A stretch of 64,000 nt of DNA from Colius striatus (GCF_028858725.1 NC_084781.1:6270513-6334512), one strand, 5' to 3'. Positions 1-16,480 are shown, counted from the stretch's first letter. Notes: generated from the sequence alone by a model not told the origin. Numbers and translations: made by a program.

Positions 1-38
1 GCAGCCCTCACGTGAAGAGCCATCCCCCAAGAACTCAC

Positions 39-3039
<3,001 letters not shown>

Positions 3040-3265
3040 CGCGGCGGCGGGGCCCGCGCCCGGCGCGGCGGGGCGGCCCGAGCGGGGCCGAGCGGAGCCG
3101 ATCGGGGCCGAACGGGGCCGAGCGCAGCGGCCCGCGCGCCCCCGCCGCGCCGCCCCTTCCGCTGCCCCCGCGCCGCGGGACGGCGCCGCCCTGCCGGCGG
3201 GAGGCCCCCGCGCCCGGATATGACGTCGCTGTCAGCGGCCCGCGGGCGGCGGCGGCCCCTGCCCG
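3040..3265. promoter_or_regulatory. Bidirectional CpG-island promoter of RNF214 and PCSK7, with PCSK7 noncoding exon 1
   Basis: Extremely CpG-rich DNA lies between the RNF214 start codon and a GTGAGTGAGC splice donor at 3266 that ends a noncoding PCSK7 first exon. A CRE-like TGACGTCG is at 3221-3228 and an ETS-type CTTCCG at 3156-3161. No TATA box is seen, as expected for a housekeeping divergent promoter. The CpG island extends from about 2600 to 3500. Exact transcription starts cannot be read from sequence. Confidence 0.7.
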
Positions 3266-3599
3266 GTGAGTGAGCGCGGGCCGGGCCGGGACGGGACGGG
3301 ACGGGACGGGGCGGCGCGGGGGACAGGCTCGGCGGCGGCCCCGGCCCGCGGGGGACACGCTCGGCGGCAGCCCCCGGGGAGCGGCCCGCCCGGCCGCCCT
3401 TGAGCTTTAACCCGCGGCCGGCGGGCTCCGTGGGGAGCGGGTGCAGCGCGGGGTCCCAGGAGGGGCCGGGGCAGCTCCGGCTCCGCGCAGCAGCCGCGGC
3501 CCGGCCCGGCCCGGGAGAGCTGCTCGTGGCGCCGGTGGGGTTGGAAAAAGCCCTTCGAGAGCCCCCGGTCCAAGGGCGGACTCCGTTCCGTTCCCGCAG
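3266..3599 (+). other. PCSK7: PCSK7 intron 1 (5' UTR intron)
   Basis: GC-rich intron between the donor at 3266 and the acceptor at 3598-3599 (TTCCCGCAG). It contains a short GGGAC/GGGACGG tandem run at about 3288-3312 and nothing else recognisable. Confidence 0.6.
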
Positions 3600-3611
3600 G
3601 CCGCCTGTCTG

Positions 3612-6600
3612 ATGCCGCAGCGGGGGCCGCTATGGGGCGCGGGCATGGAGGCCGCGCTCTGTATCCACACGTGCCTTTGGCTCGGCGCCGCCTGGGTGCC
3701 GCTGGCCTCGCCGGACGGAGCGGCCGGCGGAGCGCAGCACGGCCCCGGCACTGACGGCGGCCGGCCCGGCGCGCTGAGCTGGGCCGTCAGCCTGGACGCG
3801 CCCGAGGAGCAGCTGGAGCAGCGTGCGGAGGAGCTGGCCCGCGCCGCGGGGCTGCGCAACATGGGCCGCGTCGGGGAGCTCAAGGGCCATTACCTCTTTG
3901 CCTACCAGCCCGACGGCAGCGCCGGGCCCCGGCCCGAAGCAATAAGGAGGTCGGTGGACGCTTTGTTTGCACAGCACGACAGCGTGCGGTGGCACTCGGA
4001 ACAGAAGCTTCTGAAGCGATCCAAACGCAGCCTGCACTTTAACGACCCCAAGTACCCCCAGCAGTGGCACCTGGTGAGTGGCTTTCGGGCTCCCGGCAGG
4101 CCCAGGCCACCCCTGCCACCGCCTGCGTCCTGCTTTCGGCTGGCACGGTCGATTCTCTTCCTGGTAGCTGCTACAGGGCAGCGTTTTGGGTTTACACTGA
4201 AGAGTGTTGATAAGAGAGGAGTGTTTTGCTTGTGGTATTGCCCTTTGTTGCTTGTTTGCTCACAGAGCAGCAAGGCTCTTTCTTCTCCCTCTGCCCCAGC
4301 AGCGGTGTGTGCACAAGAAGCCAGGAGGGCGCATGGCCAGGAGAGCTGAGCCCAGCTGGCCACAGGGCTGTTCCAGGGCCTGCCCAGGGCAGAAACTGGG
4401 GGGACTGGCTGGAAGCAGGGGGTTGCTGCTGGGGCATCGCTCGCTGAGTGGGGAGCAGTTGTACTGGGCATCACTTCTTTGAGGTTTTTCCTCTTAGGTT
4501 TTGTTTCTCTTAATTGCTATTGTTATGTTTTATGATCATTTAGGGTAGTTATTATATGTGTTGTGGTTTTAATCTCCCAGTCTCAATTGCCTTTTCTATT
4601 CCTCTCCCCATCTCTGAGGCATTTGGGGAGGGTGAAGGGCTGCGTTACCAGCTCAGCTTGAGCCCCGACAGCATGTCCTCGTGGTGAGGAGGCAGCGTGC
4701 TGAGAGCTCCCCCTGCCCGGGCTCTGGCACCAGCACCGGGGCAGGCAGAAGGCTTTTGACCGGAGCACACCGCCTGGTCAGCCGGCTGGAGCAGGTCTGG
4801 GAGCCCCTTTCCTCACAGCTGACCCGCTCCTCCGCTCTTCCCTCTGCCCTCATTGCCCTTTCTGGGGCTTAGAACAACCGCAAGAGCCCTGGGAAGGACA
4901 TCAACGTGACGGGCGTCTGGGAGCGCAACGTGACGGGGCGTGGTGTGACCGTGGTGGTGGTGGACGACGGCGTGGAGCACACCATCAAGGACATACAGCC
5001 AAACTACGTGAGTGGCAGCCCCGTGGCGAGCCTTGGCAGGGCTCTTTGCCTCCGTGAGAGCCGGCCTCCCTGGTCGCCGTCCCGCAGCAGCAGGAGCTGC
5101 AGCCCTGAGCACGGCTGTGTTTTCAGAGCCCAGAGGGCAGCTACGACTTGAACTCCAACGATCCTGACCCTATGCCCCACCCCGACGAGGAGAACGGCAA
5201 CCACCACGGGACCCGCTGCGCCGGGGAGATCGCCGCTGTGCCCAACAACAGCTTCTGCACCGTGGGAGTCGCCTACGGCAGCCGCATCGCGGGTACGTGC
5301 CGGGGCACGGCTCCGGCGCTGAGTCAGCCCTGGCCTTGCTCGGGCTGGCGGAGGAAGAGGCTCTGCCCTCTGCGCACGGGTGGGCTGTGAAGCTCGGGCT
5401 GGGACTCGCTAGGAAGGAAAGCCTGGCCCAGCACAGAGTGTGGGGCTGTGTGTGGGGCTGCACTCACGGTCCCTCGCACAGTCAGGCCAGCCTGTGAGGT
5501 TCCCTCAGGGTGGGAGAGCGAGTGTCCCAGTGTGAAGCTGCCCAGGCCTTTGTCTGCAGCATCCACCTCTGTGTGCTTTGCCCTTCAGGCATCAGGGTGC
5601 TGGATGGGCCCCTCACCGACAGCATGGAGGCCATTGCCTTCAACAAGCACTATCAGATCAACGACATCTACAGCTGCAGGTGAGCCCCAGGGCACCCCGG
5701 GGCAAGGGCCGCACTCCCCAGCACCGCTGTGGCACCTTCCGGGGGCTGCCTGAGCCTGGGGACCACTGTGCCCCCCAGCACGCTCCACGACAGGCTCCCA
5801 GCCCCAGATGGGCTCTGCAATGAGATCTGCAGTGTCTGAGAAGCTGGGTGTTAAAGAGAAAGCAGCCATTCTGTGTCTGGAATCTGACCTGGGGGATGTG
5901 GTGCCAAGAGCAGTGATAGCTCAGCATTAGTGGGAGGGAGAGGAGCTCCTGTGGCGCCTGGGGCTGTCACTGCCCCGTGTCTCTCTTTGCAGCTGGGGGC
6001 CAGATGACGATGGGAAGACTGTGGATGGCCCACATCAGCTGGGAAAGGTAAAAACCAGTCCCAGCTACAGAGCTCATTGCAGGGCTGGCTCTCTGGGGCT
6101 CGTGCTTTGTGCTGTGGCATGGTGGAGCTGTCACAGGGCAGGTTCCTGTGCAGTGAGGAGAGAGGCAGGGCATTCAGGCACTACCAGGGGAGCTGCCCAA
6201 GGACAGACTGTGTCCAGGAGATAAAGCTCTTTCACAAGCTGTGCTGCTGTTGGGACAGCTGGTGCAACCCAAGGGACACTCTCCACTTGAGGGGACGGTT
6301 CTCCTGCAAGAATCTGAGTGGACTCTCCTGCCACATGCAGAGGCAGCTGTGGCACACAGGCACCAGCACAGCTTACTCTGCTGCAGCAGGGCACCCACAG
6401 GGTCTGAGCCAGCACAGTTACTCTCCACGTGCCCGTCAGCCACTTCCCCTCTGTGGGTGTCCTCCTGGGGCAGCAGCCCGTGGGGCTGGGCTGGGAAGGG
6501 CCCCGCAGGCTGGGCAGCGCCGCTTCCCCCTCCGCAGGCCGCCCTGCAGCACGGCGTCATAGCGGGTCGCAGGGGCTTCGGCAGCATCTTTGTGGTGGCC

Positions 6601-9600
6601 AGTGGCAATGGCGGGCAGCACAGCGACAACTGCAACTACGACGGCTACGCCAACTCCATCTACACTGTCACCATAGGTGAGTGTGGCTGTGCTCTGCCTC
6701 CTCCCTTCCCAGCGTGCCCAAATGAGATCCGATGGCACAAAGCCTGCCCGGCCGGGAGCTGGTGTCTGTCCTCTGGGAGTGCCCAGGGCAGTGGCTGGAG
6801 GGGTGCTGGGCCTGCAGGGTTCTGAGCTGCACAGGTAGAGCAGACCAGAGAAATCCCTGCCCAGAGAGGCCTCTGCCTGCACTCAGGCCTCTGTCCCCAT
6901 GGCAGACACGCTGCCCTGCCGAAGCATGGAGCTGGAGTGCAGCATTCCCACCCCATGGGTTAGGAAACAGTCCTCTCATCCCCTCGCTACACGAGGGGCG
7001 CAAGATGCGTGTGATACTGAGCACAGTGCAAGGCCGTGGGCTGCAGCTCAGGCCTGGTCCCTGCAAGGCCACCAGCCTGTGGGGAGCAGAGCTGGCAGGG
7101 CAGGTCCCTGGGGGCTGGGGGTCTGGGTGAGGCAGCCCCTGGCAGGCAGCAGGGCGATGGTTTGGCCGTGTCGCAGGGGCGGTGGATGAGACGGGCTCGA
7201 TGCCGTTCTACGCCGAGGAGTGTGCCTCCATGCTGGCCGTCACCTTCAGCGGTGGAGACAAGATGATGAGGAGCATCGTGAGTAGTGTCCCTCTCCCTGC
7301 TGCGGGCAGCGGGGGGCCGGGCAGCGGGGGGTGGGCAGCGGGGGGTGGCCAGCAGGGGCACCCCACAGAACCGCTCTGCCGCGCATCCCTGGGAGTGGCA
7401 CGCGGGGAGCTCCCTCGGCCCTGCTCGTGTTCTGGCACGCCTGCTGCTCCCAGATGAATCTGTCAGAGTATTTTTATCAGCTTTGCCTTTTTGTTTTGCC
7501 AAAGAATGACTTCTTGTCAACAGAATGTCCCTCTTGCCTGAGCCAAGCGGCCGGGCCTGTTCCCAGCAGCCCCGGGCCTGCCCCGGCATGTTCCTGCCTG
7601 GGTGCTGCTGGGCTCCGAGGCTGCCAGGCTCACCAGCCCTCCTGGCTACAGCCCGCAGGGACAGCGGGCACTGCAGCACCCAGGCCACCCTGAGGCACCT
7701 CAGTGAGCATCACCCCTGCCAGGCCTCGCTCCTTGGGGTCAGCTGATCCGGGCAGGGTCCGGAGGGTCTCTGGGGGACTCCCCGAGGCACTGTCCCAGCA
7801 GAGGTGGTGAGGCAGCCGAGTCCTGGGGGCAGATCAGCACCAGTGACATGTGCTGGGGGGGTCTTGTAGGGTCTGGGCTCTGGGGAGGCTCAGGGGCTCG
7901 ATGCTGCCCGGGGTGCTACTGCAGCTGAGGCTCTGTGCCTGCCAGACAGGAGCTGAACCCAGGCTTGTCGACAGGCTTCCCCACGTGCTGGGTGAGCGGG
8001 GGGAACAGGGAGAGCCCGGGCTCCTGGCTGGGACTCGCCAAGCTCCTGTGGCAGTGCTGAGCCATGTCAGGAGCCTGTGGCTCACTGAGGCACAGCTCTT
8101 GTGGCAGGAAAAGGCAAACCCAGAGCGTTTTTCCTTTCACAAGTAACTTCAGCTGTCCCGAGCTGCTTTGGAAACTTCTGATAGTGGGGAAAAAAGGAAG
8201 CAGCAGCCAAGCGAGGGCTCTACTTGTACTTTCACAGGGAGTTAGAAAACCACAGAGAGACTTGTGGCTTCATGTGCAGCTTCCTCCGAGCCTGCTGCTG
8301 CTGAGCATGCTGCAAAGGCCTCAGACAGCTCCTCCTTTGGCACCAGGGCAGACTGTGTGCCAGAGCTCTCATGCCCCTCTGCTGGCTCCTCCAGCCCATG
8401 CCATGCTGAAACCCACCCGTGCAGCCACGCACTGCCCTTTAGCTGTGCTGGCTGAGCTCCGAGCTGAGGCCTCAGCAGCCATCTGCGGGGTTTGTTCTTT
8501 TAGCACACTGTAAACTCGGTGTGGTTTCCTTAACGGGAAGAGTCTGATGCAGCTTCTGGCGCTGGCTGCCTGTCCTGCTGACAGCTTGTGCTGCTGGGGC
8601 CGTTCCTTGTGGGCAGAGGCTGGAGCTGCTGCTGGGTGCCAGAATGTTCCGGGGCTGAGCAGAAGGCAAAGAAGCGGCGAGGGTTGTGCAGCATGGGCTG
8701 CGCCTCTCGGCGGGACCCACAGCCAGACCCACATGTTGGGCTGCTCTCAGGTGCCGGGACTGGGGAACCTCCACCTCGGCTGGGGCTCATGAGCCCTGCA
8801 CAGTCCCATGAGGTCCCTGCACAGAGCCCCAGCAGGGCTGGAGGGAAGATGAGGAAGGTCCCTAACCATCCCTGCCTTGGAGTTGTGCAGCTCAGGCCCA
8901 GTTCTTCTCCCTCTGCACAGGAAGCTGTGCATGGCTGCAGATGCATGGTCACTGCAGCAGCCCAGCGTCTGCCTCCCAGCCCTGCACCTCAGCTCTCACC
9001 AGGGAGCTTTGCTGCTGTCCTTCCCCCCCTTGTGCTGCTGTCTGCTGGGAACCCATCTCCTGGCCAGGAACTGCCTGGGAAATATTTGCAAGCTTTTCAG
9101 CAGCTAATCCCTGACCCTCTTTCCCCTGCTGCTGCTGCTGTTGTTGTTGTTCTGCTCTTGGCTGAGGGCTGATGACAGGATCTCTGGCTGCCCCTCCTGT
9201 CTCCCAGCTCCATCTCAGCAACCACAGAGGGAAGGAAAGCTCACATGCTAAATTCCTCCCTCCTGCCTTGGAGGGAAAGCTGCTCTTGTGGGACAGACAG
9301 CTGGGAGAGGGGCGGGTTAGGTGGGGTTCATGCAGCAAGAGGGTTAGGACCACCGCCCCGTGTCTCTGCTCTGAGGGGGAACCCTTGAGCAGCCAGAGGT
9401 CTGTCTGGTTTGTTCTGCAAGGCTTGTGGTGTGGGGTCAGGCTCGGGCAGGCTGCCTTGGGGCTCGACAGGCCCTGTGGCCCCTCTCTGCCTTTGGGCCG
9501 GAGCAGGGCTGGTTCCTTGGCACCCCGAGGGCCGGGAGGCCGTGGCCTGACAGGAGGCTGTCTGCTCTGTCCCGGCAGGTGACGACAGACTGGGACCTGC

Positions 9601-12600
9601 AGAAGGGCACGGGCTGCACGGAGGGACACACGGGCACGTCGGCCGCCGCGCCGCTGGCCGCCGGTATGATCGCGCTGATGCTGCAGGTGCGGCCATGCCT
9701 CACCTGGCGAGACGTGCAGCACATCATCGTCTTCACGGCCACCAAGGTGAGGGGCTGCCCTGGGGACTGCCACGCACTTCCTGCCTGCCCTCTGTGACTG
9801 TCTGGTTCCCAGCAAAGGGACTGCCTTTTCCTCTCCCAGGAGCGCAGCTGAGGCTTTTTCCCCTGTCTGGGAATAATTGGGATGTTTTCTTCAGGAAAAC
9901 CCCCATCTGCTTGCCCTGCAGCCCATGGGAGGGGAAGTGAGGAGCTGTGCCTCTGCCTTCCCCTCGACCTCCCCACCGTCAGGCTCACTGAACCAGACGC
10001 CGTGCAGAGCTCAGTGGCCTTCATGTCCCTTCCTCTTGCTCAGCTTTGCTGAGGGGAGCTGCTCACATAGGGCCAGGGCTCCAGGGACAGCCCTCGGGGA
10101 GCAGGAGCCCGCCTGGAGCCGCTGCTGTGCTGGCTTTGGCAGCAGGCAGCACTTTCCACAGCCGCACACCAGTGTTGCCCGAGCGCTGCAGGCCGACAGT
10201 GATGGGACCCAGATCTGTCCCAGCCCAGCTCTTGTTGCTTTCAGGGCTTGGTTCCTTCCCCCCGGGCTCCTGCCGTCCCGTGGGCTGGGGCTAGGGCGGC
10301 AGGGAGCAGCTGGGATGCTTCAGAGCACAGGCATCTGTGCCCTTTGCTGCTGCTCCCTTTGCTTTCTGAGGAGCTGGAGCCCTGTTTGTCCCTTTCAAGC
10401 AAAGGTCAACCTATGTCTGCAATAGAGCCCTGTGTGTTTGGTTCCCCGCTGCTGTGGAATGTTCCTGAGCCTCTCCCAGGCCTGGCTGCCTCGGCCCTGG
10501 GTTCAGGGGCTGCCAGTGCTCCCCCAGCTCACCGGACTGTCCCATGTTTGCTTTCAGTACGAGGATCGTCATGCCAAGTGGGACGTCAACCGCGCCGGCT
10601 TCAGCCACAGCCACCAGCACGGCTTCGGGCTGCTCAACGCCTGGAGGCTGGTCAACGCTGCCAAGGTAACCACCCCTGGCACAGACCCCGGCCTGGCAGC
10701 GCCCTGGGGCAGCCCCACTGCCTCTCAGGGCCGGGGACTCTGGCCTCATGTGCCGGCCCTCGCTCAGAGACTGCTTTTGGGATGAAGTCATGAGGTTTTG
10801 GGCAAGGCCTGAGAGCTGCCCCCGCTCTGCTGCGCTCGCCACACTATATATAGCCATGGGCCAGAGCCTCGCTGAGGGGGAGGACACACACAGCTCTGAT
10901 TCATGCCTCGGGGAGTGTCAGCAGCAGCCCCAGCACCTCCCTGTGCTGCCAGCACTGGACCGATCAGTGTGGTCAGAACAGGCACAGGCACCCCTGTCCC
11001 TTCCTCCTCCGGCTGTGGTCACACAGTGACCAGGGCACAGCCTTTTGGCACAGCCCCTTGGCAGCAGGTCGTGGCTGGTGCGTGGTGCACCACATCACCA
11101 CACTGGGTTCCTGCATCTTGCCAGCAGTGCCCCTCTCTCCTAAGGGCTTCCAGGCTGCTCTTCCTTCTGCAGGCCTTTGGGTTCTGCTCCGTTCCCTGCC
11201 CCACCATACGAGGGGCTGAAATGGAATGGCTGCAGGTGGCCAGGGGTGGGTGCGCAGGGAGGCTGCAGCTTCCTGCTGACTCCTGTCTCCTGTCCCCCGG
11301 CAGGTCTGGGAGTCGGTGCCATACCTCGCCTCCTACGTGAGCCCTGCCCTGAGGGAGGGCAGGAGCATCCCCCTGCTGCCCCAGCAGCTGGAGGTGGCCT
11401 GGAACGGTGAGAGCAGGCGCTGGGAGCGGGTGCCACACACTGACCCGCACCAAGGCAGCTCCGGCCCCTTCCCAGCACCCCGCGGCTGCACAGGCCACAC
11501 AGGGGTTAAGTGTCAGGCTGCCTGGGCTGTTTCCTCCCTCTCTCTGCTGCCCCTTCCCCGGGGATCCCTCTCTGCCCAGGGTCCCATGTGGGCCTGAGGG
11601 AGCGTGGCCAGGCTGGGCAGCAGCCAGAGCCACGCCGATGCCTCTGCCCATGTTAGGTAACGCCGCAGCTCCCGGCTGGGCCGGCCCCTGCCATGGAAAC
11701 AGGGCGCTGCTACCAGTGGGAAGCACCAAGCCCTTCCTGGCCCCCTGGCCCACAGCCCTTATGCCCCAGCCACAGCTCCAGCAGAGCTGCCAGGGGCTGG
11801 CAGTGCCCAGGGGCACCACTCTGGGATGGGGGACCCCTACAGAGAGTTTGGGCTGCAGGAGGTCATGTCCCTCCCCTCCTTGCTGCAGGCTGAGGTGCTG
11901 GGCCCATCCTCTCCCTCTCTCCTGGGCTGCTGCCTCGCAGCTCCCAGAACCACAGGGCCTCGGGGACAGAGGGTGACACGCTGCCCCTTGGGTTGGCAGC
12001 CCCGTTAGCCCTGCTGTGCCTGCGGGGAGAGGGTTGGGGTGCAGGCGAGAGGCAGAGGGCAGGGTGTGGGTTCCTGTGCGCCAGGGGATGCGCAGGAGGC
12101 AGCTTTCCCCCTCCCCCATCCCCTCCCAACGCTGGCGGCCCTCCCACAGTCAGCGCCGCCGACCTGCAGCTGTCTGGCATGCGGACCCTGGAGCACGTGG
12201 CGGTCACCGTCACCATCACCCACCCGCGCCGCGGCAACCTGGAGATCCGGCTCTTCTGCCCCAGCGGCGTGATGTCCCTGATCGGCACGGCCCGCAGCAT
12301 GGACTCGTAAGCCCCCGGGGCGGGGGGACCCCCCGGGCCCCTCTGGCCACAGCAGCCCCTCAGCCCCCTTCCCCCTCGCCCTCTGCAGGGACCCCAACGG
12401 CTTTGCCGACTGGACCTTCTCCACGGTGAGGTGCTGGGGCGAGGAGGCGCAGGGCACCTACAGGCTGGTCGTCAGGGACACGGGTGAGCTCTGGCTGCCC
12501 GGGCAGTGCCGGGTGCCGGCGGTGCCTCTGCCACCCGCCCCCTGCCCGCCAACCGCCGCTTCCTCCTGCAGGAGACGCCAGCCTGCGGCCCGGGACCCTG

Positions 12601-13551
12601 GCCCGCTGGCAGCTCACCCTCTACGGCTCCTCCTGGGCCCCTGCTGACATAAGGCAGCGGCAGAGGTAGGAGGGCACAGTGTGCCGTGGGGCTGGGGGCG
12701 GCATGGGGGACTCTGCCAGGAGGCTGCAGCCTGGGCGCTGGGCTCTGGCACAGGGCTGCCCTCCCTGCGCTGTGGGGGGAGCCTGGGCTCTACAAAGCAG
12801 GCCTGTCAGCAGGGGGTGAGGCGAGAGGGCAGCCCGGGACAGGGCAGGCGGCACTGGGGCCCTTGGTGGGCACTGGAGACCCTGCTCTTGGGACCTTGAC
12901 GGGTGCCTGTGCCCTGCAGGCAGCTGGAGGAGGCCATGAGCGGGCAGTTCCTGAGCAGTGACTTCTCCCTGCCCTGCCCTCCGGGGCTGGACATCCCCGA
13001 GGAGCAGCACTACACCATCACAGCCAACACCCTCAAGGTGAGCCCGCCAGGGTCACCCCTCCCCGGGGGGCAGCAGGGCCGGGTGTGCCGCTCCTCCTGG
13101 CACCAGGCAGGGGAGGCCTTCGCTTCTTCAGGGCTTTCCTCCTCCGCAGACCCTCCTGCTGCTGGGATGCTTTGCCGTCTTCTGGACTTTCTACTACATG
13201 CTGGAGGTTTGCCTGACCAGGAAGGACGTGGGGCTTGACCTGGCGTGCCCCAGCTCTGCCGCCTGCAGGTGGTACCAGGCAGGAGGGAAGCGCAGAGCCC
13301 CCGAGAGCGACCTGGAGATGGAGTCTGTGCCACTGTACTGCGAAAAGGACGGCGAACTGGAGTGTGAACAGCCAGAGCCTGCCCACGAGGATGAGGGGGA
13401 GGAGGTACCCTGGACCCCCACTCACCCCAAACTCCCTGGCAGTGGCAGAGCCACCAGCTTCCAGGAGGCAGCCCCCGGCAGCACAGGGCACCTCGGCCGG
13501 GAGGCAGCAGCCGAGCTGCTCTCAGAGGACAGGGAGCTCCAGCCCTGCTAG
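3612..13551 (+). CDS. PCSK7: PCSK7, proprotein convertase subtilisin/kexin type 7
   Basis: Fifteen coding exons, all checked for phase: 3612-4073, 4873-5007, 5127-5292, 5589-5679, 5993-6047, 6538-6676, 7177-7277, 9579-9746, 10558-10665, 11304-11406, 12150-12306, 12389-12483, 12572-12665, 12920-13037, 13150-13551; 797 residues against 785 in human. Order: signal peptide, propeptide ending in RSKR (cut after R139), S8 catalytic domain with D185 ([10 protein letters not shown]), H226 (NHHGTRC), N327 (ASGNGG) and S404 ([10 protein letters not shown]), P domain, one membrane span (about 665-686) and a long acidic cytoplasmic tail. It cleaves secretory precursors after basic residues in the trans-Golgi and endosomes. 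Start: ATG 3612 matches the human MP start but has a weak context and an out-of-frame ATG follows at 3632; in-frame M12 (3645) has a strong context and directly begins the hydrophobic signal peptide, so it may be used. All catalytic residues are present. Confidence 0.97.
7278..9578 (+). other. PCSK7: PCSK7 intron 7, the longest PCSK7 intron
   Basis: A 2.3-kb intron between the exon ending RSI and the exon beginning VTTDWDL. It holds a CTG/TTG trinucleotide run at 9126-9151. I recognise no gene, RNA or transposon in it. Confidence 0.6.
9126..9151. repeat. Trinucleotide repeat (CTG)n(TTG)n
   Basis: About five CTG units run directly into about three TTG units within PCSK7 intron 7, a short interrupted microsatellite. 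Confidence 0.85.
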
Positions 13552-14155
13552 CTGGGGCTGCAACCACTCTCACGGTACGTCCTGCCTGAGCATGGCCAGC
13601 ACAGGCTCCCTGGGCGCCAGGGGCTGGGGTTCAGTGGCAGGAACCTGCTGCTGGAAGTAGCTCAGGCACAGAGTGCTGGCAGCAGAAGAGGAGCTTCCCC
13701 TTCCCGCGCTCTGGAACACAAAGTAAGCCTTAAAGCCGTTTGAGACAGAGCCTTTGGAGGCCTCCCTTGGTGCCTGGAGCGAGGCCTGTGGCTCTGACTC
13801 CCCTCCCGGGCACACAGCAGGGCTCGGGGGTCTTTGTGCCCCCTTCTGCAGCCTCAGCCTGGGAACTGGTGGGGCCCTGGCAGCCGCCTCCGCAGCAGGG
13901 ACCCCGCAGCCCTGTCCTGGCCCTTTCACCTGCGTGCTGCAGGGTGGGCACAGCAGCAGCCCTGGGTGCTGGCAGTCTGGCCATGGTGCTGCCCGTGACT
14001 GGGGGGACAGGAGGGCCAGGCCGAGGGCCTGGGCGGTGGCTCCCGGGCAGCGCCGTCGTCTCCGTCGCGTGTCTCGGGGTTGGGCCGGATACTTTTTGTA
14101 AAGCCGGGGTGGTTTTTTAAGGAGTGAAGCCCTTTGCAGTAGCTTTCCAAATAAA
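13552..14155 (+). terminator. PCSK7: PCSK7 3' UTR and poly(A) signal
   Basis: The stop codon TAG at 13549-13551 is followed by about 600 bases of noncoding sequence ending in an AATAAA at 14150-14155. Cleavage is expected 10-30 bases later, close to the converging TAGLN 3' end. Confidence 0.75.
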
Positions 14156-14306
14156 GCCTGGAAAACCCACCCTGCTCAGCCCTCCCGGCACTTGCCCGCG
14201 GTGCAAACCGCTCCCGGCCCTCCCCGCTCTCCGGCAGGCAGGGACGCGGCGCAGGGACGCGGCGCAGGGACATGACACGGGCACCGGCGGCCTCGATGAA
14301 GAACCT

Positions 14307-14526
14307 TTTAATTTTGAACAAAAACGAAGTAGAAAACCGAGGCCAATTTTCCTTTGGTGCCCGTTGGCAGCGGGTGTCCGCGGCGGCGCGGGGCGGTGCG
14401 GGGCTGCGGCGGGCGCGTGGCGGCAGGGGGCAGGCGGCGGGGCAGCGCGGGGGCCGCGGCCGGGCCCCTCCTCGGCAATGGGTCAGCGCCGGGCGAGGGG
14501 CGGCGGGTCCCGGCGGGGCGGGCGCT
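14307..14526 (-). terminator. TAGLN: TAGLN 3' UTR and poly(A) signal
   Basis: On the minus strand the TAA stop (14529-14527) is followed by about 220 bases and an ATTAAA signal at 14312-14307. The signal faces the PCSK7 AATAAA about 150 bases away, so the two convergent genes have almost no spacer. Confidence 0.7.
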
Positions 14527-15404
<878 letters not shown>

Positions 15405-15406
15405 GG

Positions 15407-16430
15407 CTGCGGCGGGCGGGAGGGAGACCTGCCGGCGGCACGGGGGGATGCCGTGGCTCCGGCCGGGCACCCCGCGGCCACGCCGGCACCCGACTCTTCC
15501 CTCACCACGTGCCGGCCCTTCGGCTCCAGCCGAGGTGAGTGCACAGCCATGGCCAGCGCCAGCTGTGGCGGGGCACGAGGGGGCTGGGGGGCCGTGGCAC
15601 GGTGGTGCCAGGGGCGGGGAGGCGCGGCGGGATGGCGGCGGGAGCCATGCCCGTGCCCTTGTAAGGGAATGGTCCGGGCAGGGAGGGTAGGTAGGGCCCC
15701 AGGGGCCGGGGAGGATGCCAGGAGGGAGAGGCGGTGAGAGGCAGCCGCCAAGCCCTTGGTGGAGCCGGCACAGCTGCCTGCCAGGGAGCGCCAGGGCTGT
15801 GCCCCCGCAGCCACGCCGGGCTCCAGCCATGCCATGGGTACTGCAGGGTGAGCTGAGAGCTGGCACAGCTCGGTGCCGCTCCGGATGGCAGCCCGCTGGC
15901 TGCTGGCGATGCAGGGGAACCCCACGGGTGATGCGGTGAGCTGCCACGAGCCATGGGGCAAGGCAGGGGCACCCCATCAGCCTCGTAGCTCGGGTCCTGA
16001 GCACCACCAGTCACATCTGGTAGTGCCACAGCCAGTTCCACACCCTGCCCTGCCGCAGCCTGGCACAGAGGCATCACCTGCGGCCCCCAGCTGCCGCAAC
16101 CACGGCTCCTTCAGCCGCACAGCGGTGCCCACCGGCACCAGCTGCCTCCGGACCTGCCAGCCCGTGCCCAGCTCTCATCCCACCGAGGCTCAGCACAGAT
16201 ACAGGCAAGTGGGGTTGTAGCCCCCAGCCTGCCGCGAGCCCCCCGCTGAGCCCCTCCAGCCCCACACCGTGAGCCCAACCGACCCACAGCTGGTGCAGGG
16301 CAGCAGGAGCAGGGCAGAACCCCCCGGGCGGCAGCCCCAGCCCGGGAGCAGCGGCACCCCAGTGCCAGGGGCCGGGGTCCCCACCGCGGGCCCCCTCCCC
16401 GCGCCCTCCCCGCCCCCCCGCGGGACTCAC
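15407..16430 (-). other. TAGLN: TAGLN intron 1
   Basis: About 1 kb between the noncoding exon 1 donor (GTGAGTCC at 16430) and the exon 2 acceptor (CCGCAG at 15407). It is GC-rich; I recognise no other gene or repeat in it. Confidence 0.65.
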
Positions 16431-16480
16431 GGCGTGTGCTCGGAGGCGAGGGCTGATGCCGGCCGCGGGAGCAGCGCACT
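16431..16480 (-). other. TAGLN: TAGLN noncoding exon 1 (5' border approximate)
   Basis: A consensus donor follows base 16431 on the minus strand. A TTTTAG-containing AT-rich element sits at about 16508-16514, roughly 30 bases upstream of the inferred start near 16480, in the place of a TATA box. The 5' border is an estimate from that spacing. Confidence 0.55.

Noticed and set aside
11019-12119. 366-codon minus-strand frame
   Set aside because: Antisense to PCSK7 introns and exon 10 in GC-rich DNA; no domain and no conserved-looking segment.
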